DNA from: Colias croceus | Lineage: Eukaryota; Arthropoda; Insecta; Lepidoptera; Pieridae | Reading direction: 5' to 3' | Assembly (NCBI RefSeq): GCF_905220415.1 | Contig: NC_059566.1 | Location: 3,286,001 to 3,350,000 of the forward strand | DNA length: 64,000 bases | Shown here: positions 53,540-64,000 of the stretch, piece by piece | Layout of the letters: each line of letters starts with the position of its first letter | Numbering within the stretch: the first letter of the stretch is position 1 | Notes under the pieces: generated by a model | What the model saw: only the letters and a program-made list of their open reading frames with translations | Told to the model about the DNA's origin: nothing | Database searches by the model: none | Translations under genes and position numbers: made by a program

Positions 53540-54106
53540 ATGGACAAAAATAGTAGTGATTGTGATGAAAATTATGTTTATAAGACTACAAAAAAGAGAA
53601 AGTCACACGGTCGGATGTCTGAAGTGTTGAAAAAGTTAAAATTATCGAGTCATGAAGCCGGTCCAGCCTGTGGTTGCAGATTGGGATGTTTCGACAGGAT
53701 TCCTATGGAAGCAAGAACCCAAATTCTCCAGAATTTTAATTTACTATCATCACATGATGCCCAAAATAGCTATTAAAGTGGATTGATCTCTGTTCTGCCG
53801 GTTACTAGACGTTCCAAGAAAGAAGGAATATTACATTATGATGCTGTATACAAGTACAGGGTACTTGCTATGATTGATTCGGAAATAAAATAAATAATTA
53901 TATGCAAGAAGGCTTTTATGTCAATACATGGAATATCAAGAAAAAAAATTGAATATTTAGTAGCAAGTTTAAAGAAAACTGGATGTGCTCCGGTTGATAA
54001 GAGAGGAAAACATAATAGTCATGTAAAACTTAATGATAATGTCAAAAGTTTAATTAGAGGGCATATTAATTCGTTTAAAGGTAGCATATCGATTTATAGT
54101 ACCTAA
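53540..54106 (+). pseudogene. Transposon-associated protein head (CGCxxGC ... KRGKHNSH type)
   Basis: MDKNSSDCDENY begins a frame with CGCRLGCFDRIP, then a stop after AQNSY. In a second frame HYDAVYKYRVL, and in a third CKKAFMSIHGIS, APVDKRGKHNSHVKLND, IRGHINSFKG. This succession (Cys cluster, CKKxFLxxxG, GKHxNH, IxxHIxxF) is a head module of transposase-like proteins widespread in arthropods. I cannot name the superfamily. Three frames and stops make it a remnant; the downstream nuclease is missing. Confidence 0.55.
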
Positions 54107-54429
54107 TTCCTATGTTATATATGTATATTATATTGTATATAAAATACGCTTTATAATAGGTACCTTTTGAAGGAAACCATTAACCAAAGCTTTAAAATAA
54201 ATAAAAAACTTACCGACTTTTTGCTAAATCATAATTTCTTATGTTTTTATTACTAATTACTACTTAAATTAGTTAATTATTATGTTTTTAAAACTTTTAT
54301 TTATTTGATTATTGATTTAATTGTTATTTAAAAACTAGTTTAAATTTAGGTTTTACAATATTATGTAGGTATATAAAACTGCAAAAAAATGTTAACTATT
54401 GCTTTTGTTTACAGTTTATATAGATACGA

Positions 54430-55110
54430 CGTTATCGACATGTCCGTCGAGATAGAGATATTGGAAGGAAATGGGAGTCTGGATCAGCAAAAAGAAAAAG
54501 AAAAACTGAACGAACTGCAGCCAACCAGGTTTTAAGTTTAAATATGATGAAGTTCCTCAACCAAACTGCATCTGGTAGTACAGAATCTTCTAAATCGATA
54601 GCTTCGACTTCTACGCAACAAACGTCCGAGATATCGTTGGAAAATGCTTCAGATGCACCGAATACCGAGAGCGAACGTCAGTTAGACGTTGAGATCATTT
54701 TTTAGACAATCAAAATTTGACGCTGAAACTCTTGTGACGTCATAAAGCAATCAAAAAGAACAGATTGACATAGATTCTTCAATTCGCAGCGACGACGCCA
54801 GCGCCATACTTCAGGAAGTACTTGATAATTCGGATCCCGGATTGTGGACATTTCCCGTAACGGATTCACAGCGTCGTGACATAGTTCGAAGCGGTCCCAC
54901 ACAGCAATAAAATAGCGGTGATGAATATTATCCCAAAGGTGATGATCACACTTTTCTAGTTTCTAATTCTCGAGAAAATAATGGTGAAACTCAACGTCGC
55001 TGGTTAGTTTATTCCAATTCCAAAAATAAAGTGTACTGATTTCCATGCAGACTATTTAGCAATTCACAAACTCAGGTGGTAAAAGGAGGGTGTTGGGACT
55101 GGAAATATTT
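54430..55110 (+). pseudogene. TTF/ZMYM1-type hAT transposase N-terminal fragment
   Basis: Plus strand: a KWESGSAKRKRK basic segment, then SEISLENASDAPN (an acidic linker), then DNSDPGLWTFPVTD and RRDIVRSGPTQ before a stop. Next come GDDHTFLVSN, RRWLVYSNS and FPCRLFSNS with a stop before the Cys. This is the TTF-type zinc-finger region of the ZMYM1-like hAT group. The matching C-terminal part is absent here; a similar one lies at 61900-62310. Confidence 0.65.
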
Positions 55111-55173
55111 TACTAGCGATCCGTCCAAACAAATTGGAACGTTTGGAAGCTTTGTTCCGACCAAAGCGCCGAG

Positions 55174-55765
55174 ACAAATGTCAAAACGCCAAGGAATAGA
55201 ATACGCTATCGATAGAAATTGACATAAGCGTACGATGTTTTGCCTAAGGATTCGGTCACCCTACCAACGACAATGACGACCACGAACAAAATTTTCAACC
55301 AGTCGCAATTAAATAAAATTGTGCAAAACATAATTAAAATGACATTTAAGAATTTCCTGTCGTATTGGTGTTTGGAAACATTTTTTTTGAGATCAATGAA
55401 TAAACAAACAGGTTTTTCATAGAAACGGAGGCTCCTAGAAAAAAATGTATTTAACATTTTTTATAGATAATTAGATGATCTACAATTTTGGTTCAGGTGA
55501 TTGTATGATAAACTTATCGTCTCAGCGAAAATCGCAAAAAAAACCCTATTTTTTTATTAATTGACCTCGAAATTTTTTATTTTTATGACGAGAGATTTAA
55601 ATATTGATTTTGAACAAATTTCGGCAAGATTGGAATTTTGGTCGTGGTCGTCTTCGTCGTTGGTAGTGTGACCGAACCATTACCAAAATGTCATGAGCTT
55701 ATGTCAATAATTAGCGTTAGCAGTTTCTATTCCATGGCGTTATGTACGTTTGTCTAAAGGCCCAA
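55174..55765. mobile_element. MITE with about 130 bp imperfect TIRs
   Basis: The left arm holds ggaatagaatacgctatcga, ttgacataagcg, ggttcggtcaccctaccaac. The right arm repeats them inverted (gttggtagtgtgaccgaacc, cttatgtcaat, attccatggcgtta). It follows the hAT fragment. Core non-coding. Confidence 0.75.
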
Positions 55766-55848
55766 ATCGGCTCATTCGCATTCGCAACGCCGCCGCTGTA
55801 GGACGTCAACACGAACGCCGAGGGAGTTACGGTCACGGAACGTGACAT

Positions 55849-56880
55849 ATGATAATGAAGTTACGTGAACTTTATAAAGACTTTACCTGTTTGTGGGACT
55901 TAAGTGACAAAGATTATGCCAATAGAAATGCCAGAAATCAAGCGTATTTGATTATGCTAGAAGTTTAAAAAAAAGACATTGCTTTAAAAACGTTTGTGCC
56001 GACACGTACTTACTATAAATGTGTGAGAATGATGACATCGCAAGATGTGAGCGTGCGTTGTATTATAATTTATATTTCATTTAATAAAACCAGTTGATAA
56101 CGTCCGAGTGTTTCACTTGTCTCCTTGTTCCTTTAATCACATTCACAGTAAACATACATACACGCCACATAACGTCAATCGTTAACGAAATTTAAATCGT
56201 TAATCCTCAAAGTCTGTAATGAGTGATTAAAATATGTTCTTATTATCTTCTTATTAAATGTATTTTATGTATACAATTTGAATGTATTGTATTTATTTAT
56301 TTTAATATAATCTTTATTGCATACAAAGAAATACAAATTTCACACACACAGACAGGACATTTGATGCAAAGGGCGGCTTTATTGCTTCAAGCAATTTCTT
56401 CCAAGCTTTCCTTTAATTGAAATGAATTTAAATGGACTAAAATATTTAAGCACTTTGACATTAAAAATATTGTTATATTAAAATTATTATTATATAAAAA
56501 ATTAGTTTAAAATTTTATATTATTGACGCAGCAGAAAAATAAGTTGGTCTATATGCGTACATCCTATAAGAAGGAGCGAAAAAAGGCAAGCACATTCAAA
56601 TCAAATAACCTGTTATATAAATAAGTAATGTGTTTCATATTATTATGTATTTAACTTGATTTTTTTTTGCGTTTCATTATGAATGACATGATTGCTAATG
56701 GATTTCGCCCATTCCCTAGACCGGCTTCTATACACAGTACTTTAGTGAAGAAATAAAACAACTATGGGTTTCAGTAAACAATAAATTTGGATATTTTACA
56801 AATTCTAGGTGGAAGCTAACAAGACTAGTGGCGCTGGAAACGATGAGGTGCATACGCCATCACTATGGTACTACGAACGT
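55849..56880 (+). pseudogene. MADF-domain gene fragment (copy 2)
   Basis: Plus-strand exons: MIMKLRELYKDFTCLWDL and YANRNARNQAYLIMLE (first MADF helix, 55849-55970); a stop; LVYMRTSYKKERKK at 56537-56590 with a donor; and after an intron an acceptor near 56806, then VEANKTSGAGNDEV and WYYE. It is the same gene as 35130-35570 but keeps the first exon. Stops and an insert break it. It runs directly into a gag fragment at 56920, so gag is again the neighbour. Confidence 0.6.
56290..56420 (-). repeat. LINE 3' tail
   Basis: taatctttattgcatacaaa, gcaaagggcggctttattgc, ttcaagcaatttcttccaag; same family as 44455-44590. Inserted between MADF exons. Confidence 0.6.
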
Positions 56881-56919
56881 CGAACACTTCTCGTTCTTGG
56901 ACAAAAAACCACGCCGACT

Positions 56920-57920
56920 GTGTTATATGATGTGATGAGTAAAAACTCTAATAAGTTTTTTACTTTTGCGGAATACGCGCGTAAATCTTTGCTACGTCTT
57001 AATATTGTTAAAGGTTTATCCGATGAGCTGAAAACCGCCATTGTTATTCGAGGCATTAGTGATCTATAAATAAAAGCCGCGGCCACGAATGCTAAATTAC
57101 CCTCAAAAGATTTGATTGAATTTTTATCTGTATATGTAAAACCTAGATACGATTCCCGTCAATTCAACGTTTCTAGGCTTGATAATAACAAAAATATTTG
57201 CCGCACCTGTGGAAAATCAGGGCATAAAAAATGGCATTGTCCTAAAAAGCTTAGAGCTGACCCTACAACTTCTACTCAGGTTGACAGTTTCGCGAAGCCA
57301 TCTCCAATTACAATTGCGTCAAGCAATAACCAGGTCGGTTAAATATTGCACATTTTGTAGGCGTAACGTACACTTGTTAGATTCATGTTTTCAAAAACAG
57401 CGTTCTGACGTTAATGGTAAAAAAATCAATGAAGTAAATTTTTGCTTAGACTCGATCCCAAACAAAGTAACGTAATATCAGCGGTTGTTCAAAAAGTACC
57501 AGTTGACGTTTTGATCGATAGCGGGTCAGATATTTAATTTCAGAATCAGTACTGAGATGTTTTAATTTTAATAGAACGCCGACTTATCGTTTAATACGTG
57601 GAATTGGAAGCCAAAAAATTGAGTCGGCTTCCCTAGTCACGACAGTTATAGAATTTCCTGAAGTCTCATTGGAAATAGATTTATTTGTGCTTCCTTCTGA
57701 GTGCATAAATGCACCCATTTTGATTGGCACCGATGTGTTGAATCAAAAGGGATCATACATTAGAACTAATGGAGAACAGCGGCTTGTGAGGTCCGGTAGT
57801 GTGTCGACTGTGCAGCATGTGCTCACGGTGGACGATGGGATTGTCAGGACCCCATTAATTGGTTTAGATAGGGATAAATTACTTGCGATAATGAACCCTT
57901 TAAAGTCACTTCTTATATAA
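56920..57920 (+). pseudogene. LTR retrotransposon gag-protease fragment
   Basis: Three frames combine to: FAEYARKSLLRLNIVKGL and AIVIRGISDL (capsid C-terminus), a CCHC knuckle (CRTCGKSGHKKWHC, about 57200), a second Cys-rich bit (CTFCRRNVHLLDSC), then DVLIDSGSDI of an aspartic protease (57505) and PILIGTDVLNQKGS (57720), typical of gypsy-type proteases. No reverse transcriptase follows before 58000. Dead. Confidence 0.65.
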
Positions 57921-58019
57921 ACTCAGTATATATAAAACAAACTCAGTATAGTAAAGTGATTCGATAATAAACAAGTAACTTTAGTTATCTCTTACGTAGA
58001 TGCGCACACATTAGTAAAA

Positions 58020-58580
58020 AATTAAAAGGTTCAGTAAAGAGTCTAAAACTCGAGTAGATGTCACCTGTAAACAAGTAGTAAAGCACTACAGCCGCGGAGT
58101 CGACTTAGCGGATATGTTGATAGCACTCTATCGCACTGGCATCAAATCCCACCGTTGGTATATGAACATCTTTTCCCAACTTTTCAATATACGCATAAAT
58201 AACGGGTTGTTATTACGTCGTACACACAACAAAATGGGGAATGTCGTGAGGAAGACCATTTGAAAGAATTTAGGTATGAAGTTTTTATGGGACTGTTAAA
58301 GAGAAATAGAGAAGTTGCTGTAAGAAATGTAGAATCGGTATCGGAGAAAAATATAATAAAGAAACCGGTAGCCGAGAGGCCTAGTGACCAAATACGATAT
58401 GACAAATTTGATCACTGGCCACAGCTGACCGGTTATCAGCGGTGTAAATACTGTAAAACTGTTCAAGCCTTTACTATGTGCACAAAATGCAAAGTACATT
58501 TGTGCTATGTTAAAAATAGAAACTGTTTTTTGGCTTTTCATACGAAACAAAAAAGCACAATGTCTAGTATAGTATACAAT
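58020..58580 (+). pseudogene. piggyBac-like transposase C-terminal fragment
   Basis: HYSRGVDLADMLIALYRT and KSHRWYMNIF cover the third catalytic region and the helix after it. After a shift at about 58260 come PVAERPSDQIRYDKFDHWP and a Cys-rich finger CKYCK...CTKCKVHLC, the C-terminal zinc finger of piggyBac transposases. The first two Asp regions are missing. It is a different subfamily from 13578-15355, which lacks this finger. Confidence 0.75.
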
Positions 58581-58859
58581 ATTGTCAAAAATAGTCAGTT
58601 TGAACTAGGAGTAGCATTGTATAGTATTCTATACATATGATTTTTCCAAAAATACAATATTATAATTTTTTTTATTGTCATAGCTATGTCTTTTTTATAA
58701 GTAAATAAACAAATTAAACTCATATTTTTTGTTTTTATTCACATCCTATACCTTGCGACTTTAAGGGTTTATTTACTTATTTTGTTTTTATTTACGACTT
58801 TTTTTTACCAGGGGGGAAACCAAGGAGAGTTCGAGTTGTGACAAGGACGATTTCTTCCA

Positions 58860-59110
58860 ACCTATTAAGCGGGGGATACACATGCCCGTAGCTTGCACAC
58901 AAGCATACCAGCTCCTTGCAAGTGCCAGCTACAGTCATGTGTATTCACTAACTGGCATGCCTGTAACTGGAAGCTAGTTAGTTGCAAGTAGCTAGAACAA
59001 AATTTGATTTTCTGCATGCCCGTTGAGGGAGGGGACGCGGGGGGCTGCTAACCTGGCACGTGTGAACAGACGCGACAGCTACGGGCATGCCAGTAGCCGA
59101 CTCGTTGTGG
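58860..59110. repeat. Possible subterminal repeat region
   Basis: Words catgcccgtagct, catgcctgtaactgg, gcatgcccgttg and ctacgggcatgcc occur in both orientations within 250 bp, as in the subterminal arrays of DNA transposons. No full TIR pair was found. It precedes a MADF fragment. Confidence 0.4.
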
Positions 59111-59184
59111 CCGTAGGCGCACGTTTTTTGTTTTGATTTCAATGGTCAAGTTTTTCTTCTGTTGGTTTTTGTATTCAACATGGC

Positions 59185-59395
59185 ACGATGGGGAGATGAG
59201 AGAATACAGTTCATTCATCTGTACAGATAATACGAATGTCTTTGGAAGCCGACTAGCTTTACAAAAACAAAATAGCACGTACCAATGCCTACAGGAAAAT
59301 ACAAGAAGAATTAAATCTCACTGAAAAAGAAATAAAGTATAAAATTCAAAACGATCCGGAGCTGGATCCATGGACATTTACAAACCCAGTTTGAT
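59185..59395 (+). pseudogene. MADF-domain fragment (copy 3)
   Basis: MARWGDERIQFIHLYR starts the domain; after frame changes ECLWKPTS, KIQEELNLTEKEIKYKIQ and DPELDPWTF continue the first two MADF helices. The N-terminus and length fit, but it is frameshifted twice. It is a separate family member from the other two copies. Confidence 0.5.
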
Positions 59396-59469
59396 TTGGT
59401 TTAAGGAAATGAATTTTATAAATGAAACTTTCGAATATAGAAACTCAATCCAAACAGCTGATGTAGGTA

Positions 59470-59705
59470 CCCACCCTTTCTTTTCATTGTGTATGAAGTC
59501 CCATGTCCCCGTAGTGGGGTAAGGGGCAGATGCATTATGCATACATCTGTTTCACTGATCGATTTTTCTTTAGGGACAAGTAGGTGGACAGCCTTCTGTG
59601 ACCTACCAGACCGAGACATTTTTTTTTCTTCGTCTCCACCGGGAATCGAACCCAGGACCCCTCGGTTATACGCTCACGCGTCAACCACTGTACCAAGGAG
59701 GCGGT
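59470..59705 (-). repeat. tRNA-derived SINE
   Basis: On the minus strand the start ccttggtacagtggttgacg resembles a Pol III box A, and gggttcgattcccggtgg a box B, followed by a body containing tgatcgatttttct and ccccactacgggg. A second shorter copy lies at 61616-61735. Confidence 0.75.
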
Positions 59706-59879
59706 CTGTTCTGTCTTTTCATTACTATTAGATAACTATTAGAAATCACCTTTACTGGGTAGTTTGTGTACTATTTAAGTCATGGGGCATTGATGGTAAT
59801 CTTTGTCATTTATGTTATTGAAATTAACACTCAAATTTAATCAAACTATAGACATACATACATGAGAGCATTTTGAGGT

Positions 59880-60590
59880 AGGGGTGCACGATATATATCG
59901 ATATTTCGTAAAATATCGATATATGTACGCGATATATCGATGCAACCCGATATTATCGAATCATCTAGTATCGGTACGTACAATCGATATATTTCATTCG
60001 ATATATTAATTATCGGGAGAAATTAAAAGCACATTCTATTTCTGTTTTTTTTTTTATAAAATGGTTAAATACCTATCTGTAATCAAGTTGTTCGCAATAT
60101 TAGAACGCAAAGACACGAAATTCTTCTACTCTCTGTGAGGGCAGCACTTGTAGTATATTTATTAAATTACTACCTACTTAGTTTATGATCTGTGGCTTCG
60201 TATTATATCTATATTTAATTAATCTGTGCTTTGCGATTACTCGCTTCGTTCTCAGTACAAATTATCCTATAAGTAAAAGTTGTCTGTTTTGTTTAATACA
60301 GTTTACAAAATTGAAATATTTAACAATGGTGGCTAGCTTTGTTCCATCTGAGTGACTTTTCAAAAACCGCACAGGTTTAAACTCAGCAGAGAAGCAGACT
60401 GCAAGCCAAAAGAGTAAATAAAATTTTATTTTTGCAAGATCTAGAGAAAAAGTATTAGGATTTATAAATAAATAAAGTTGATTTGTTTCTGCACTCTGTT
60501 TTACTCATATTAACCTGAACCCTCAATATTATAGACTAGTTAAATACAAATCGCTTACGATATATCGAAAATATCGATATATTATGTTAG
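59880..60590. mobile_element. Internally deleted hAT element
   Basis: Ends with ggggtgcacgatatatatcg on the left and repeated tcgatat words on both sides. The interior keeps KYLTMVASFVPSE and LNSAEKQTASQKSK (60315-60420), the hAT dimerisation motif with a stop. The right end is next to the retroposon at 60607. Confidence 0.55.
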
Positions 60591-60606
60591 GTAGGGTTAT
60601 GTACTT

Positions 60607-60770
60607 GCACATGCGGAAGATTGCGATAGTGTCCCCGCATCCCGTCTAAAGCAGCGCGTTGGTACACGGTGGGGTTTTAGTCGATAGGAATCCGACATAA
60701 CCCACGGCTCCTTCCCCGGGAGCCGTGGGTAATGGGTATCTTAAGTAAGATTTCCCCACTTTAAAAAAAA
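60607..60770 (+). mobile_element. Short retroposon with 14 bp target duplication
   Basis: Flanked by agggttatgtactt at 60593-60606 and 60771-60784; it ends in an A run. It shares tccgacataaccc and the acggct/agccgt hairpin with the insert at 22146-22333. Confidence 0.8.
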
Positions 60771-60784
60771 AGGGTTATGTACTT

Positions 60785-61610
60785 ATGTTGTTAATTTGGT
60801 ATACGACAGGTGAAGACCGACATCAAAAAAGGAGGTATGTATGTAAAATTTTTAGAATTACAAAATATTCACATTTGTTAGGTAGTCTATTGGTGCTTCT
60901 AAAAAATGTTTAAAGTTTATTAAAGTGTATGAATGTAGCTCTGGTAGAAGCACGAAGTAAATGGAAATTATTCCACCGACAAGTGCCATGCACTTAAATT
61001 TGAGGATCATAGATAACAGTTTTATTCACCAAATTAGCATACAAAGTATTACTTATATACTTATACTTATATGAGGATATAGATATATGTCGTTTTTTAT
61101 GTACGTTTAGCCACAAATATCTTAGAAACTACATTTTATGGGTATTTTATGGTACATGTATGAGTGTAAAAAAAAAGTACACACAAGTTTTATTAAACAA
61201 AAGTACTTTTACAATTACATTTATTCATTTAAAATATTAATTAAACGGTCTTTTCAAAACTATTAGCTAAAATATGGCACAAAATTTATCCCGAAATTAT
61301 ACATTAATAAACGTTTTAAGAGGGCAGGAATTATTTCTTTCAATCGCAATACGATTCCTGTTGTAAAGTATGATCCCAGATCTTATAGCAGATGGCTTAA
61401 AAGCAAATCTGAAAACGAAAGTATTGCTTCTCATCATGTAATTATGACGACTTAAACTATCCAGAGCCTTAATAACTTATGTGTTGATGCTATCAATTTG
61501 TATATATATCAAACTGATATACCACACATGTCTATACCAAATGACACGCAATCTGATAATACAACAAATAACTGCTCACTTATACATAGTGATTATATAC
61601 CGGAAAGCTA
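60785..61610. other. Gene-free AT-rich stretch
   Basis: I see no gene. A decayed trace of the aaccgacttc repeat lies near 60810; at 61335-61600 a few short plus-strand frames look like possible decayed transposase sequence without any recognisable motif. Confidence 0.4.
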
Positions 61611-61615
61611 TCCTA

Positions 61616-61735
61616 CTCCTTGGTACAGTGGTTAACGCGTGAGCGTAGAACTAGTCCCTAAAGAATATCGATCAGTGAAACAGATGTATAATACATCTGC
61701 CCCTTACCCCACTAGGGGACATGGAACTTCACATC
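61616..61735 (+). repeat. tRNA-derived SINE, truncated copy
   Basis: tccttggtacagtggttaac and gcgtgagcgtagaactagtc followed by the shared body (gatcagtgaaacagatgt, ccccttaccccactagggg). The box B region is partly lost. Confidence 0.65.
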
Positions 61736-61899
61736 AAGAAGAAGAAACTGTTAAATTAACAGTTTCTTCTTCTTATCTTAAAGTAGTAAATGTTTTTCAT
61801 TAAAGTAAATTTTTTTTCATATCGAGTTGCGAAGTGCAATTATTCGTTTGTTTTGTTTTGATTTTTGTAAGTGAATCAATAAATAGTTTTAATTATGAA

Positions 61900-62310
61900 A
61901 CTTGTGAAGTATGTTTGGAGAAATTGAAAGCTGGTGTGTTTTCGAAATTATCGTTCAACGAAAAACGAAATTTGATTGAAAAAGGCAGTCCTACACCGGA
62001 ATTAAATTTGGTGCATTTACAAAGTAATAGAACATCTCTACAATAATAAGTTCCAGAAATACTACGATTAGCTAAATTAATAGTTACAGTTCCTGCAAGC
62101 AGTGCCTCGACCGAAAGGTCTTTCTCATCATTAAAACGTATACATACACTTATTTAAGAAATACCCAAGGTCAGGATCGCCTCACTAATTTATCGATGAT
62201 TTCTATAGAAAAAGACCTTCTCACTGAAATGAAATGCCTTCCCAATTTCTATGATTCCATATTACAAACATTTTTACAGAAAGATAGACGAGTAGATTTA
62301 ATATATAAAT
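61900..62310 (+). pseudogene. hAT transposase C-terminal fragment
   Basis: PEILRLAKLIVTVPASSAS and TERSFSSLKRIHTL are the hAT dimerisation domain. After stops, SIYR-type remnants and FYDSILQTFLQKDRRVDL finish it. Several in-frame stops are present. Upstream, a 70-residue frame at 61834-62046 keeps the helix before the domain (ELNLVHLQSNRTS). The type (ZMYM1-like) is the same as 54430-55110, but the two are 7 kb apart. Confidence 0.7.
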
Positions 62311-62319
62311 ACTTCTGTC

Positions 62320-63057
62320 GAATTTAGAACCTTCGTCATTCTAATCTCTAATGTCGGCTAAATAAATAAATTTTCATGTAAAATAATTGTTCATGGTTTT
62401 TCTTTGTAAAAATTAAATAAGTTCTGCTGTTAATGCAATATTTTCTTTATCGGCCGAGTAAGCTATTCTAGACGTCGACAGCCTCTGAAGCGCAGTGGCT
62501 GAAAGCTGTTTGCGTTGCGGGTTCAATTCCCATGTTTTCTTTGCAATCTCTGTGGGATTAATTGTCTTTTCTTTATTTGATTTTTCCTGCATTATTTAAT
62601 AGTATTTAGTGTTAAGCAACTAAAATCATGATTTGAGAAAATCTAAGTTAGGTTATAAAAAAAAAACTGCGATAGAGGTGAATTCATTTCCTATTTTTTT
62701 AAAACTGTCGGGTCTTTGGTCTAGTGTGTGTTTGTCTCTCTGTGAATGAACGGTGAACCGATATTGGTTACACAGCAGGTTTTATTATTGTGAATTGAAC
62801 CATTACAAAATTTTTGCCTACCCTGTTGAAAAACTCTGTGCACGCCCCTGCTGTTAATAAAGAGCCCGAAGTGTTACAATTTACAAAAATATAAAAAAAA
62901 TATGTCCAACAAAACATATTTATTAAACCTGGTACTTCAAATGTCCATTCTTTGACCAGACTTTCCAAAAACGATAATGAAAGCACTTTTGTTGCTTTAA
63001 ATAGTTGATCCACCTTAAATTTTTTCGTTCATTTTCATTTCCAAATTACTGTAATAC
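62320..63057. other. Gene-free stretch with possible SINE head
   Basis: No gene seen. At 62470-62540 gaagcgcagtggctgaaagc and ttgcgggttcaattcccatg resemble Pol III boxes A and B of a tRNA-derived SINE, but there is no cloverleaf, so I do not call a tRNA. Confidence 0.45.
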
Positions 63058-63275
63058 AAGATTTCCGCCCGCGGCTTCGCCCACGTTTGCAAAGGAAAAC
63101 CCGCATAGTTCCCGTTCCCGTGGGATTTCCGGGATAAAAACTATCCTATGTGTTAATCCAAGTTACCCTCTATATGTGTGCTAAATTTCATTGTAATCGG
63201 TTCAGTAGTTTTTACGTGAAAGAGTAACAAACATCCATACAAACTTTCGCCTTTATAATATATATTAGATCTATG
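63058..63275 (+). repeat. Lepidopteran SINE/RTE-like repeat, full length
   Basis: Complete copy: gatttccgcccgcggcttcg head, ttcccgttcccgtgggattt, gtgttaatccaagttaccct, tgtgctaaatttcattgtaa, tail ctttcgcctttataatatat. Nearly the same sequence as the tail at 1-105 and the inverted copy at 2430-2638. Confidence 0.9.
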
Positions 63276-63318
63276 CTGAATATCAATAATTACATTTTAC
63301 ATTTATTGTAGGTTATTT

Positions 63319-63850
63319 TGTCTTGGCGTAGTGATTGTATTTTTATAAAAACAGTCTCTGGTTACGGTTGTGACATATGTAAAATCTGTTGTTTTTGTTC
63401 GAGATGCCCAGAAATCGCGTCAGAAAAACTCTTAGAATTGCTAACCGACTATGACAAAATCGCTTTTTTGAAGCTGGTATTAGAGGGGGTGTATCTCAGT
63501 GTAGCAATCGTTTTGCTAGAGCAAATAATAAATTCATGGAGGATTATGATAGTGAAAAATCTAATACATTTCTAACATATTTTGATGCGAATAATTTATA
63601 TGGTTGGGCAATGTCTCAATCTTTTCCTGTTGGTGGTTTCGAATGGATAGATTATAATACAGATTATAATGTGTCAGATAACTCTGATTTCGGTTATGTT
63701 TTAGAAGTTGAATTGGAATATCGTGATGAACTTCATAATTTGCATTCTGACTTTCCGTTATATCCTGAAAACATATGTGTGGGTAATACTAAAGAAACTA
63801 AAATGGTTCCTAATTTAACCTTCGGCATACAAGGTGGGGTATTTTAACCC
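63319..63850 (+). pseudogene. Maverick/Polinton-like DNA polymerase B fragment, cut at window edge
   Basis: The first frame ends with LELLTDYDKIAF. After a one-base shift near 63470 the second frame reads FLTYFDANNLYGWAMSQSF and PVGGFEWIDYN, which match the exonuclease-to-polymerase palm region of protein-primed family B polymerases (YxDANNLYGWAMSQ type), as in Polintons/Mavericks and related viruses. A stop is reached at 63847. No other element gene is in the window. The shift makes it a pseudogene as read. Confidence 0.75.
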
Positions 63851-64000
63851 CAACACTTTTAAATTGCGTTGATTTTTTATTAAAATGCAACCAAATAACT
63901 TAATTTTCTCAGTAGCTGAAGTTTAAATATTGCCGCGTCGAATCACAGCGTTGAATCAGTACTGCGCTCGCCAGCGTCGTGTGAGTACGTGTGCAAAGTG

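Noticed and set aside
58296..58550. Minus-strand ORF over the piggyBac C-terminal fragment
   Set aside because: Shadow of the plus-strand Cys-rich coding region.
59636..59705. Possible tRNA gene
   Set aside because: The box words continue into a SINE body and repeat at 61616; SINE, not a tRNA gene.
62470..62540. Possible tRNA gene
   Set aside because: Box A/B-like words are present but no cloverleaf could be folded; more like a SINE head.

Overview
This window reads as transposon-rich, AT-rich nuclear DNA from a lepidopteran. The main reason is about ten copies of a SINE/RTE-like repeat of the kind common in moths and butterflies (GC-rich head with the words cgcccgcg and ttcccgttcccgtggg; tail ttcgcctttataatatat). 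Piggybac, mariner/Tc1, hAT, P-like, PIF/Harbinger, Helitron, BEL/Pao and Ty3/gypsy remains fit the same picture. I see no conserved housekeeping gene, no tRNA or rRNA gene and no CRISPR array. Family calls come from motifs read by eye; no database search was run.

Layout. 1-13 kb: decayed transposons (BEL/Pao integrase, Harbinger with FLYWCH finger, MITEs, BED-hAT, Helitron, P-like). 13.5-16.8 kb: a largely intact piggyBac transposase exon. Upstream of it lies a five-fold array of about 148 bp units, each holding a small Pro-rich exon with intact splice signals, and all the phases agree. 16.8-19.3 kb: P-like and pogo remnants. 19.35-27.78 kb: a DDE_4-type transposon with terminal repeats. Its transposase (45-codon zinc-finger exon plus main exon) is split by a young 4.65 kb gypsy element with identical LTRs, and its intron carries a small retroposon. 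27.8-28.15 kb: three tandem 115 bp units. 29.47-33.44 kb: a hAT element split by a Tc1 element. 34.8-36 kb: MADF-gene and gag scraps.

36.1-43.9 kb is the most unusual part. It holds four intronless protein tyrosine phosphatase (PTP) genes of the type carried by braconid-wasp bracoviruses. All have reading-frame damage and three of the four have lost a catalytic residue. A possible spliced secreted-protein gene lies between PTP1 and PTP2. A lepidopteran SINE sits between PTP3 and PTP4, so this looks like an old bracovirus segment fixed in a lepidopteran germ line rather than a wasp provirus or free circle.

44-48.5 kb: a P-like gene with a long intron full of nested palindromic elements. 48.6-52.7 kb: an unrecognised spliced gene predicted to form a beta-solenoid, present as three overlapping copies in alternating orientation, one split by a Harbinger-type element. 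53-64 kb: more remnants (TTF-type hAT, MADF genes, gypsy gag-protease, piggyBac C-terminus, tRNA-type SINEs) and, at the right edge, a Maverick/Polinton-like DNA polymerase B fragment.
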